A stretch of DNA of 64,000 nt from DASUPK01 sp963736685. GTDB lineage: Bacteria; Actinomycetota; Thermoleophilia; Solirubrobacterales; 70-9. A program made the translations under genes and the position numbers. Shown piece by piece: positions 32,586 to 40,125 of this stretch; positions within the stretch are counted from its first letter, which is position 1, and each line of letters begins with the position of its first letter. The DNA is taken from NCBI GenBank assembly GCA_963736685.1, contig CAVTPZ010000006.1:41348-105347 (forward strand). Reading direction: 5' to 3'. The notes under the pieces are model-generated. The model was not told the origin of the DNA. It ran no database searches and saw only the letters and a program-made list of their open reading frames with translations.

Positions 32586-33813
32586 AGATCTTGTTGCGCT
32601 CCAGCAGCTTCTTGCCGATGACCATCCGCTGGATTTCGGAGGTTCCCTCACCGATCAGCAGCAGCGGAGCGTCGCGGTAGAGCCGCTCGATCTCGTATTC
32701 CTTGGAGTAGCCGTAGCCGCCGTGGATCCGGAAGGCGTCCTCGACGACCTCCTTGCCGGTCTCGGAAGCGATCAGCTTCGCCATCCCGGCCTCCAGGTCG
32801 GAGCGCTGGCCGGCGTCCTTCATCCGCGCGGCCTTGCGCGTGACGAGGCGGGCGGCCTCGATCTTGGTCGCCATGTCGGCGAGCTTGAAGAGGATCGCCT
32901 GGTGCTGGGCGATCGGCTTGCCGAACGTCTTGCGCTCCTGGCTGTACTTCAGGGCGAGCTCGAGGGCGCGCTGGGCGATGCCGACGCCGCGGGCGGCCAC
33001 GTTGACGCGGCCGACCTCGAGCGCGTCCATCATCTGCGAGAAGCCCTTGCCGAGCCCGGCCTCCTCACCGCCGAGGATGCGCTCCGGCGGGCACTTGTAG
33101 CCCGAGTAGACGAGCTCGGTCGACTCGACGCCCTTGTATCCCATCTTCTTGATCTTGGGCGGGATCTCGAGGCCCGCGAAGTCGCCCTCGTTCTTCTCCT
33201 TCCAGGGCTCCTTCTCGGTGATGAAGCAGGTCATGCCCTTGTAAGGCGGGTCGGCCTTGGTGTCGTTCTTCATCAGCACGAAGACGACGCTGGAGCCGAG
33301 GCCGTTGGTGACCCACATCTTCTGCCCCTCGAGGACCCAGTTGCCGTCGTCGTCCTTGGATGCCGTGGCCTTGATCCCCTGCACGTCGGAGCCGACCTCC
33401 GGCTCAGACAATGAGAAGGCGGCGCGCATCTCGCCGGTTGCCATCTTGGGCAGGAAGTACTCCTTCTGCTCGTCCGTGCCGAACTTCATCAGCAGATAGG
33501 AGCCGATGAAGTGGGTGTTGACGACGCCTGAGATCGAGATCCAGCCTCGCGAGAGCTCCTCGACGATCATCGCGTACGTCGTCAGGTCGAGGCCCATGCC
33601 GCCGTACTCCTCCGGAATGGTCACCCCGAAGAGGCCGAGCTCCTTCATCTGCTCGACGATCGGCTCCGGGAATTTGTCCTCGTGGTCGTACTCCTCGGCG
33701 TGGGGGATGATCTCCTTGTCGACGAAGTCGTGGACCATCTCGACGATGGCCTTCTGCTCGTCGGTCATCTCCTGGAAGTCGGTGTTCTCCTGCTGCTCGG
33801 TCGCTACGGCCAT
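32584..33813 (-). CDS. Acyl-CoA dehydrogenase, candidate methylsuccinyl-CoA dehydrogenase
   Basis: A 409-residue FAD acyl-CoA dehydrogenase. AAFSLSEPEVGSDVQGIKAT is the FAD signature, WVTNGLGSSVVFVLMKN follows, and IHGGYGYSKEYEIERLYRDA and IGEGTSEIQRMVIGKKLLER form the C-terminal signature. GEGTSE carries the position of the catalytic glutamate used by short-chain enzymes. ATG 33813 has the ribosome site GAGGAG; upstream residues are spurious. In the ethylmalonyl-CoA pathway methylsuccinyl-CoA dehydrogenase makes mesaconyl-CoA. Proteobacterial Mcd is longer (~550 residues), but the streptomycete ccr-meaA cluster has one of this size. It could equally be a beta-oxidation enzyme. Confidence 0.85.
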   Translation of the reverse strand: MAVATEQQENTDFQEMTDEQKAIVEMVHDFVDKEIIPHAEEYDHEDKFPEPIVEQMKELGLFGVTIPEEYGGMGLDLTTYAMIVEELSRGWISISGVVNTHFIGSYLLMKFGTDEQKEYFLPKMATGEMRAAFSLSEPEVGSDVQGIKATASKDDDGNWVLEGQKMWVTNGLGSSVVFVLMKNDTKADPPYKGMTCFITEKEPWKEKNEGDFAGLEIPPKIKKMGYKGVESTELVYSGYKCPPERILGGEEAGLGKGFSQMMDALEVGRVNVAARGVGIAQRALELALKYSQERKTFGKPIAQHQAILFKLADMATKIEAARLVTRKAARMKDAGQRSDLEAGMAKLIASETGKEVVEDAFRIHGGYGYSKEYEIERLYRDAPLLLIGEGTSEIQRMVIGKKLLERNKI

Positions 33814-33907
33814 GGCTCCTCTGAGGTCGTGTTTACGGTGCCTAGGATAGGGCCCGTCGACGAATGCGGCCGCCGATGACGTGCTCGACCAGAAGGCGGC
33901 GCTGAAG

Positions 33908-33931
33908 GCTGCCGGGCTTGACCCCGGCAGC
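33908..33931. terminator. Hairpin downstream of padR
   Basis: GCTGCCGGG (33908-33916), loop CTTGAC and CCCGGCAGC (33923-33931) form a perfect 9-bp stem. It lies 16 nt past the padR stop on the minus strand and before the acyl-CoA dehydrogenase start. No U-run follows. Confidence 0.5.
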
Positions 33932-33946
33932 CCCGCAACCGGCTGA

Positions 33947-34465
33947 CTACTCCTCGGCGAGGATGCCGTAGAGCTTGCGGCGGGCGTCCTTGAGGATCTC
34001 CGCCGCCTTGGTGAGCTGCTCCTCATTGTCGGCGCGGGCGAGTTGCTTCGCCGCCCCGATCAGCTTGAACAGCTCTTTGCGAGCCTCGAACCGGGGGGAA
34101 TCCTCATCCCCCTCCTCCCAGGGCTGCTGGCCCTCGGAGCGCTCGGGCGCGGCCTCCTTGCCGGCGTCGGTGAGCGAGTACACCTTGCGCCCATCGACCT
34201 CCTCGGCCGTGGCCAGTCCCTCGTCCTCGAGCAGCTGGAGCGTCGGATAGATGGAGCCGGCACTCGGGCGCCAGCGGCCTCCGGTTCGCTCCTCGAGCTC
34301 GGTGATCATCTCGTAGCCGTGCATCGGCCGGTCGTCGAGCAGCGCCAGGATGGCGCTGCGGACGTCGCCGCGGCGGACGCGGTGGCGTCCCGGGCCACCT
34401 CTTCGGCCGTGTCCGCGACTCATCTCGTGCCGCCCGTATCCGTGGCGGCTTCTCTGTCTATGCAT
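33947..34465 (-). CDS. PadR-family transcriptional regulator
   Basis: A 172-residue regulator. The PadR winged helix spans about 32-110: GDVRSAILALLDDRPMHGYE, then ITELEERTGGRWRPSAGSIY and PTLQLLEDEGLATAEEVDGR are diagnostic. An N-terminal Arg/His/Gly-rich tail (HGYGRHEMSRGHGRRG) and an acidic helical C-terminus complete it. ATG 34465 has AAAGGA nine nt before it; longer frames overlap the GNAT gene antisense. A 10-bp palindrome lies 36-45 bp upstream and may be its operator. No transporter target adjoins it. Confidence 0.88.
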   Translation of the reverse strand: MHRQRSRHGYGRHEMSRGHGRRGGPGRHRVRRGDVRSAILALLDDRPMHGYEMITELEERTGGRWRPSAGSIYPTLQLLEDEGLATAEEVDGRKVYSLTDAGKEAAPERSEGQQPWEEGDEDSPRFEARKELFKLIGAAKQLARADNEEQLTKAAEILKDARRKLYGILAEE

Positions 34466-34500
34466 CTGCGTTGTTCCTTTCGATCTTTCATGAACTAACG

Positions 34501-34510
34501 CGATATATCG
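34501..34510. promoter_or_regulatory. Palindrome CGATATATCG upstream of padR
   Basis: A perfect 10-bp inverted repeat in the otherwise GC-rich 59-bp gap between padR and the GNAT gene. It overlaps the region expected for the padR core promoter, so it is a candidate PadR autoregulatory site. Confidence 0.45.
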
Positions 34511-34524
34511 TAACAGGTCGCCTC

Positions 34525-34971
34525 CTACAACTCCCAGGCGAAGCAGACCGAGCGCCAGCTCGGCTCCTCGCGCTCGTAGAAGCGGTGCGCGTCGGCGCGG
34601 GCGTCGGAGCTGTCGAGCTCTAAATGCGTGGCGCCGCGCGTTCGCGCCCAGTCCTTGGCGGCATCGAGCAGGTCCTTCCCCACTCCCTGGGATCGATGCT
34701 GGGGGCTCACCGCCAGGTCCTCGACCCAGCAGCGCGGACCAAAGCGCACCGAGTTCATGTCGAGGTACGCGGTGCACAGGCCGAGCAGCTCGCCCCGGTG
34801 CTCAGCCACGAGCACGGCGGCCTCCTCGTCGGCGATCGCCGCCGCGATCGCGGCACGAGCGCGCTCGGCATCCCAGCGCGGCGGCACGGATCCGGGCGGC
34901 GCGAACAGCCACTCGTACATCCCGAGCACCCGCTCGACCTCCGCCGCCACCGCCTCGCGGACCCTCGCCAT
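34525..34971 (-). CDS. GNAT-family N-acetyltransferase
   Basis: A 148-residue GNAT enzyme. VAEHRGELLGLCTAYLD is the central strand, WVEDLAVSPQHRSQGVGKDL carries the acetyl-CoA loop (Q/RxxGxG/A), and LELDSSDARADAHRFYERE ends with the conserved Tyr. TAGCCT lies 6 nt before ATG on the minus strand (34978-34983). It is divergent from the malyl-CoA lyase-like gene. The substrate is unknown. Confidence 0.85.
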   Translation of the reverse strand: MARVREAVAAEVERVLGMYEWLFAPPGSVPPRWDAERARAAIAAAIADEEAAVLVAEHRGELLGLCTAYLDMNSVRFGPRCWVEDLAVSPQHRSQGVGKDLLDAAKDWARTRGATHLELDSSDARADAHRFYEREEPSWRSVCFAWEL

Positions 34972-35027
34972 CGCTCCAGGCTATCCCGCGGAGCCGCGGA
35001 TCCCACCTTCTAGGTAGCGTTTGGGGC

Positions 35028-36116
35028 ATGCGAAATCCAAGGAACTTCTTCAAGCCACTGGCGATCGGCGCGCCTGAGCCGCCCCACGAGATCCCCGTCA
35101 AGCCTTCGCGGATGATTCATTTCTTCGACGCCTCCAACGAGAAGATGCGGGCGAAGGTGCCCGACATGGCCAAGCAGGCCGACATCCTGCTCGGCAACCT
35201 CGAGGATGCGATCACCGTCGAGAACAAGGTCCCCGCCAGGCGGGGCCTGATCGAGGTCGGCAAGGAAGTCGACTTCGGCGACACCCAGCTGTGGACCCGC
35301 GTCAATGCGCTGGAGAGCCCCTGGGTCCTGGACGACCTCACCGAGCTCGTCACCGAGATCGGCGACGTGCTCGAGGTGATCATGGTCCCGAAGGTCGAGG
35401 GGCCGTGGGACATCCACTACGTGGACCAGCTGCTCGCCCAATTGGAGGCGAAGGCGAAGGTCGAGCGCCCCATCCTGATCCACGCGATCCTCGAGACGGC
35501 GCAGGGCGTCGTCAACCTCGAGGAAATCGCCGCGGCCAGCCCGCGGATGCAGGGAATGAGCTTCGGGCCTGCCGACCTGGCCGCCTCGCGACGGATGAAG
35601 ACCACGCGGGTCGGCGGAGGCCATCCCGGCTACCGCGTGATGGAGGACCCGGACCCCGACAACTCCGATGCCGAGCGGGTCAGCGCGCAGCAGGACCTCT
35701 GGCACTACTCGATCGCTCGAATGGTCGACGCATGTGCGTCGAACGACATCCTGCCCTTCTACGGTCCGTTCGGAGACATCCAGGACACCGCAGGCTGCGA
35801 GACGCAGTTCCGCGCGGCGTTCCTGATGGGCTGCGTCGGCGCCTGGTCGCTGCACCCCGTGCAGATCGAGATCGCCAAGAAGGTCTTCAGCCCGCCGCCG
35901 GACGAGGTGATCTTCGCCAAGAAGGTGCTGGAGGCGATCCCGGACGGGGCCGGAGTCCACATGATCGACGGCAAGATGCAGGACGACGCCACCTGGAAGC
36001 AGTGCAAGGTGATGGTGACGCTCGCCGAGATGCTCGCCAAGAAGGACCCGGACCTCGCCGAGGCCTACGGCATGTCGAATGGCAGCACCGCCGAGACCGA
36101 GAAGGCGGAGGCCTAG
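35028..36116 (+). CDS. L-malyl-CoA/beta-methylmalyl-CoA lyase-like (HpcH/CitE family)
   Basis: Cleaves beta-methylmalyl-CoA to glyoxylate and propionyl-CoA, and malyl-CoA to glyoxylate and acetyl-CoA, in the last part of the ethylmalonyl-CoA pathway. The 362-residue TIM-barrel protein has ADILLGNLEDAITVENKVPA (the LDLEDA motif, here GNLEDA), TRVNALES, VIMVPKVEGP, HAILETAQGVVNLEEIAA, MSFGPADLAASRRMKTT with the metal Asp, and FYGPFGDIQDTAGCETQFRA and WSLHPVQIEIAKKVFSP. These match McL1/MclA better than citrate lyase beta. TAGCGT (35015-35020) is 7 nt before the ATG. The thioesterase follows after 8 bp. The pathway role is inferred from ccr, ecm and MaoC nearby. Confidence 0.86.
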   Translation: MRNPRNFFKPLAIGAPEPPHEIPVKPSRMIHFFDASNEKMRAKVPDMAKQADILLGNLEDAITVENKVPARRGLIEVGKEVDFGDTQLWTRVNALESPWVLDDLTELVTEIGDVLEVIMVPKVEGPWDIHYVDQLLAQLEAKAKVERPILIHAILETAQGVVNLEEIAAASPRMQGMSFGPADLAASRRMKTTRVGGGHPGYRVMEDPDPDNSDAERVSAQQDLWHYSIARMVDACASNDILPFYGPFGDIQDTAGCETQFRAAFLMGCVGAWSLHPVQIEIAKKVFSPPPDEVIFAKKVLEAIPDGAGVHMIDGKMQDDATWKQCKVMVTLAEMLAKKDPDLAEAYGMSNGSTAETEKAEA

Positions 36117-36124
36117 CCCCGGGA

Positions 36125-36529
36125 GTGAGCGAGTCCTTCCGGATCACCCTGCGGGTCCGCTACAACGAATGCGATCCGCAGGGCGTCGTCTTCAACGCGA
36201 ACTATTTGACCTATTTCGACATCACCATGGGCGAGCTCTGGCGGGAGCTCGGCGGATATCAGGCGATGGTGGAGGCGGGTGTCGACATGGTCGTGGCCGA
36301 GGCGACGATCCGCTATCTGGCCCCGCTGCGGTTCGACGACGAGATGGAGGTCGTGGCCCGCGTCACCCGCCTCGGCGACACCTCCATGACCACGGAGTTG
36401 GTGATCGAGGACGGTGGGGAGCCGGCCGCCGAGGGCGAGCTCAGGCACGTCTTCATCGAGACGGGTTCGGGATCTAAGGCCGCCATCCCGGAGTCGATTC
36501 GCTCCGGTCTCGAGCGCTATCTCGTCTAG
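36125..36529 (+). CDS. Acyl-CoA thioesterase, 4HBT hot-dog family
   Basis: A 134-residue thioesterase of the 4-hydroxybenzoyl-CoA thioesterase type. LRVRYNECDPQGVVFNANYL holds the catalytic aspartate (DPQG) and asparagine of the family; TIRYLAPLRFDDEMEVVARV follows. The start is GTG 36125 with GGGAG overlapping it. It lies 8 bp after the lyase gene, so probably shares its message, and could release malate or methylmalate from the malyl-CoA thioesters; this is inference. The stop overlaps trpB2 by CTAG. Confidence 0.84.
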   Translation: MSESFRITLRVRYNECDPQGVVFNANYLTYFDITMGELWRELGGYQAMVEAGVDMVVAEATIRYLAPLRFDDEMEVVARVTRLGDTSMTTELVIEDGGEPAAEGELRHVFIETGSGSKAAIPESIRSGLERYLV

Positions 36530-37890
36530 GCGAGTGCGGGCGCCTCGGGCAGGCGCTCGAGCGCGTCCGAGAGCTCATCCTCGGAGAGCTCCAGATCCTC
36601 GAGCTCGCCGGCGAAATAGGCCGCGTAGGCGGACATGTCGAAGTGCCCGTGGCCGGAGAGGTTGAAGAGGATCACCCGCTCCTCCCCCGCCTGCTTCGCA
36701 GCCTCGGCCTCATCGAAGACGGCGCGGATCGCGTGCGCCGGCTCGGGCCCCGGGATGATCCCCTCGCAGCGAGCGAACCTGACTGCGGCCTCGAAGGCAG
36801 CGGTCTGCTTGATCGCGGTCGCCTCGACCAGGCCCTCCTTGACGAGCGCCGAGAGGCTCGGCGCATCGCCGTGGTAGCGCAGGCCTCCCGCATGGACCGG
36901 CGGCGGCACGAAGTCATGGCCCAGCGTGTACATCGGCATCAGCGGGGTCATCCCGACGGTGTCGCCGAAGTCGTAGGCGTAGCGGCCCCGCGTCAGGGTG
37001 GGACAGGCGGCGGGCTCGGCGCCGACGAACCTGGTCTCGGTTCCCTCACGCAGGCGTCGCCGCAGGAACGGGTAGGCGATGCCCGCGAAGTTCGAGCCGC
37101 CTCCGACGCAGCCGATCACGACGTCGGGCGCCTCTCCGGCCATTTCCATCTGCTTGATGGACTCCTCGCCGATCACGGTCTGATGGAGGCAGACGTGGTT
37201 GAGGACCGAGCCGAGCGCGTAGTTCGTGTCCTCGGAGGAGGCCGCGACCTCGACCGCCTCGGAGATCGCGATCCCCAGGCTGCCCGACTCATGCGAGGCC
37301 TGCGAGCGGCCCGCTTCGGTCAGGTCCGAGGGGCTCCGATGGACCGTCCCGCCCCAGGTCTCGATCATCGCCTTGCGATACGGCTTCTGGTCGTAGGAGA
37401 TGCCGACCATGAAGACCTCGCACTCGAGGCCGAAGAGCTGGCAGGCGAGCGCCATCGCAGATCCCCACTGGCCCGCCCCGGTCTCGGTCGAGATCTTCTT
37501 GATCCCCGCCTCGCGGTTGTAGAAGGCCTGGGGAACCGCGGTGTTGGGCTTGTGCGAGCCCGCGGGCGATACCCCTTCGTACTTGTAGTAGATGTGGGCC
37601 GGCGTATCGAGCTCGCGCTCCAGTCGCGCCGCCCGGAGCAGCGGCGTCGGCCGCCAGAGGCGGTAGATGTCGCGAACCTCTTCTGGGATCGCGATGTCGG
37701 GCTCGGCGGAGACCTCCTGCTCGATCAACCCCATCGCGAAGATCGGAGCGAGATCGTCCGGCCCAGCGGGCTCACCTGTGGCCGGGCTGAGTGGAGGTGG
37801 CGGCGGGTCGCCCGGAAGGTCGGCGAGCAGATTCACCCAAGTGGTGGGAATCTCCTCTTCAGGAAGCTGGAACTTGACCTGCTCTCCCAT
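36526..37890 (-). CDS. trpB2: Tryptophan synthase beta-like PLP enzyme TrpB2
   Basis: A 454-residue PLP enzyme of the TrpB2 group. RLWRPTPLLRAARLERELD starts the fold, EGVSPAGSHKPNTAVPQAFY holds the Schiff-base lysine (SHKPN), KKISTETGAGQWGSAMALAC is the TrpB GAGQWG loop, and GCVGGGSNFAGIAYPFL the phosphate loop. The N-terminal extension and the ~450 length distinguish it from canonical TrpB1 (~400); TrpB2 proteins work without TrpA, often as serine deaminases or in indole salvage. TAGAAT (37900-37905 on the plus strand as ATTCTA) is 9 nt before the ATG. No trpA is near. Confidence 0.9.
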   Translation of the reverse strand: MGEQVKFQLPEEEIPTTWVNLLADLPGDPPPPPLSPATGEPAGPDDLAPIFAMGLIEQEVSAEPDIAIPEEVRDIYRLWRPTPLLRAARLERELDTPAHIYYKYEGVSPAGSHKPNTAVPQAFYNREAGIKKISTETGAGQWGSAMALACQLFGLECEVFMVGISYDQKPYRKAMIETWGGTVHRSPSDLTEAGRSQASHESGSLGIAISEAVEVAASSEDTNYALGSVLNHVCLHQTVIGEESIKQMEMAGEAPDVVIGCVGGGSNFAGIAYPFLRRRLREGTETRFVGAEPAACPTLTRGRYAYDFGDTVGMTPLMPMYTLGHDFVPPPVHAGGLRYHGDAPSLSALVKEGLVEATAIKQTAAFEAAVRFARCEGIIPGPEPAHAIRAVFDEAEAAKQAGEERVILFNLSGHGHFDMSAYAAYFAGELEDLELSEDELSDALERLPEAPALA

Positions 37891-37970
37891 GGGAGCGCGA
37901 TTCTATGCCTCGGGGCCTACCGGGTAGTGCGCATTTAGGCTGGAGCCGCCCACGCCCGATACCTGAAGTA

Positions 37971-40004
37971 ATGCGACGGCGCCTCGCATCGCTTGCTCCA
38001 ACCGTGCTCGGCTCGACCGTGCTCGCTCTCGCGCTCATTCCCGCGAGCGCCCAGGCCAAGCCCACCTGCCACGGCAAGAAGGCGACGGTGGTGCTCGGCG
38101 GCGGCAACAACCGCTACGTCGCGCCGCATCAGGGGCACGGCAACCAGGTCGTGATCGCCGGAGCGGGCAACGACTACATCGTCACCGGCAAGGGCTCGGA
38201 CGTGATCTGCGCGGGCGACGGCAACGACCGCATCCTGGCCGGCAGGGGATCCGATCACGTCTACGGCGGCACCGGCGACGATTCCATCATCAACATCAAG
38301 GGCAAGGACTCGAGCTTCGGGGAGGACGGCAACGACTCGATCCAGGGCGGCCCGAGCGCCGATGCGATCGACGGCGGCACCGGCAACGACATGATCGACG
38401 GCGGCAGCGACCGCGACCGCCTCGAGGGCGAGAGCGGCGACGACATGATCCTCGGAAGCGACGGCAGCGACACGATCGACGGCGGGGACGGGATCGACGA
38501 GATCCATGGCGGCTCCGGCGGCGAGGACATGACCGGAGGGACGGGCAACGACCGCCTCTACGGCGACCTGCTGGACGACCACATGGACGGCGGCCCCGGA
38601 GACGACCTCCTGGTCGGTGGCCATGGCGGCGACAAGATGACCGGCGGCAGCGGCAATGACTGGATGCGCGGCGGCCCCAACGGCGACACCTACGCCGGGG
38701 GCGACGGAATCGACACCGTCAGCTACGCGGACACGACTCCTTCCTGGGACACCACGAGCGGCGTCGACGCCGACCTCGGGGCCGGCACGGCCGTGACACC
38801 CGACGGGTACGAGTATCTGAGCGGGGTCGAGGACATCCTGGGCTCGGCCTTCGACGACAAGATCAAGGGAACCGGAGGCTCCGACGGAATCGACGGCGGC
38901 CCCGGCGACGACAAGATCACCGGCCTGGGCGCGGCCGACCAGCTCACGGGCGGCCCGGGCAACGACAGCTGCGATGTGACCGCCGGCGACAAGACCTCGA
39001 CCTGCGGCCTCGGAGCGGCTCACGAGACGCCCTCCGACCCGCGACCGTCCGGAGCCTTCGTCTACATGGACCCGCGCGGTCCCGACCCCGGCCTGTACGT
39101 GCTCGGCGGCCAGGGCGGCGCCAACGATGACCTCCTCGTGGCGGCGGGCAATGGGGGCTTTTCGATCACCTCACGGGCCGGCGCTGGGATCACGAGCCTC
39201 CCCGGCCCGATCGACACCTGCGCGGTTCAGCACGCGCTGGTCCAGTGCCCCACGCCATCCACCCCGCTCAGCTTCGTCACCGTCTGGGGCGACGGGGGCA
39301 ACGATCACCTCAGCCTGTCTGGCAACTACCCGGCGTCCATGACCACCCTGATGGACGGTGGCCCGGGTAACGACATCCTCGATGGCACCTCGGGCGACGA
39401 CGTCCTCTTCAGCGGACAGTCCGGAGCCGACGTTCTGAACGGCGGCGACGGAAGCGACGCGCTCCTGGCGCTCGGCACCGGCGGCGACAAGCTGAACGGG
39501 GGCAACGGAAACGATCAGCTCGTCTCCGACGACGTCTGCCAGGGACACGACTACAGCGGCGGCCCCGGCTTCGACATCGCCGGCTTCGCCCGGTACCGCT
39601 ACGCGCCGAAGAACGGGGTCAAGGCGACCCTGGGCGGAACCGCGTCGGATCCCGACCGGAAGGACTGCAGCCCCACCCACCTCGGGAACGACCTGGAGAT
39701 CCTCGAGGGCTCCGATGGCCCAGACATCCTCACCGGGACCAACGGCAAGGACCCGCTGATCCTGGGACGCGGAGGCAACGACACCCTCCACGGCATGGGC
39801 GGCGCCGACGACATCGACGGCGGCGACGGAGTCGACAGCATCTTCGGCGACGGCGGCTTCGACACGCTCGAGGCCCAGGACGGCACCCGCGACCGCGCCG
39901 TCAACTGCGGCGGGGGAGGCGGCGAGGCCTTCCGCGACAAGAACGACCCGGCGAGCGGCTGCCAGAAACTGAAGAAGAGCGCCCGGAAGCGGAAGGGCCG
40001 CTAG
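37971..40004 (+). CDS. Large secreted RTX-like calcium-binding repeat protein
   Basis: A 677-residue exported protein. Signal peptide VLGSTVLALALIPASAQA. Tandem nonapeptides of the GGxGxDxLx type run from about 55 to 265 (for example GGTGNDMIDGGSDRDRLEGE) and recur at about 300-330, 455-520 and 575-625. Between them are two non-repeat segments at about 340-450 and 530-570, the former with two cysteines. The tail is basic (KKSARKRKGR). Such beta-rolls bind calcium outside the cell. ATG 37971 is used; the upstream in-frame residues are non-signal-like. No type I exporter is nearby. The repeat element copy B starts at its stop codon. Confidence 0.82.
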   Translation: MRRRLASLAPTVLGSTVLALALIPASAQAKPTCHGKKATVVLGGGNNRYVAPHQGHGNQVVIAGAGNDYIVTGKGSDVICAGDGNDRILAGRGSDHVYGGTGDDSIINIKGKDSSFGEDGNDSIQGGPSADAIDGGTGNDMIDGGSDRDRLEGESGDDMILGSDGSDTIDGGDGIDEIHGGSGGEDMTGGTGNDRLYGDLLDDHMDGGPGDDLLVGGHGGDKMTGGSGNDWMRGGPNGDTYAGGDGIDTVSYADTTPSWDTTSGVDADLGAGTAVTPDGYEYLSGVEDILGSAFDDKIKGTGGSDGIDGGPGDDKITGLGAADQLTGGPGNDSCDVTAGDKTSTCGLGAAHETPSDPRPSGAFVYMDPRGPDPGLYVLGGQGGANDDLLVAAGNGGFSITSRAGAGITSLPGPIDTCAVQHALVQCPTPSTPLSFVTVWGDGGNDHLSLSGNYPASMTTLMDGGPGNDILDGTSGDDVLFSGQSGADVLNGGDGSDALLALGTGGDKLNGGNGNDQLVSDDVCQGHDYSGGPGFDIAGFARYRYAPKNGVKATLGGTASDPDRKDCSPTHLGNDLEILEGSDGPDILTGTNGKDPLILGRGGNDTLHGMGGADDIDGGDGVDSIFGDGGFDTLEAQDGTRDRAVNCGGGGGEAFRDKNDPASGCQKLKKSARKRKGR

Positions 40005-40125
40005 CGGCCACCAGGCCGCTCATTTCGGAGCGGAGGGCGAAGCCCGGAGCGACTTATGTGGAGCGGCCGCTCGTGGCCGGAGATCCGGCGGCGGTGTTTG
40101 TGGCCGCCGTTTATCGCGAAGCCGG
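40002..40125 (+). repeat. Intergenic multi-hairpin repeat, copy B
   Basis: This fills the whole gap between the repeat-protein gene and the convergent PEP carboxykinase gene. Its first ~79 nt, from TAG through TCGTGGCCG, match copy A (8148 down to 8050) with about eight differences. It then has an extra hairpin GGCGGC...GCCGCC at about 40087-40108 absent from copy A, and the shared end GCGAAGCCGG (40116-40125). Both copies begin at a stop codon TAG. It may act as a bidirectional terminator or be a REP-like mobile repeat. Confidence 0.75.

Noticed and set aside
35291..36124. 412-residue fusion containing the thioesterase
   Set aside because: The N-terminal part is an off-frame reading of the malyl-CoA lyase-like gene; the thioesterase starts at GTG 36125.
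38100..39900. Tandem repeat or CRISPR-like array
   Set aside because: The periodicity is that of coding nonapeptides in the calcium-binding repeat protein; there are no identical direct repeats with spacers.
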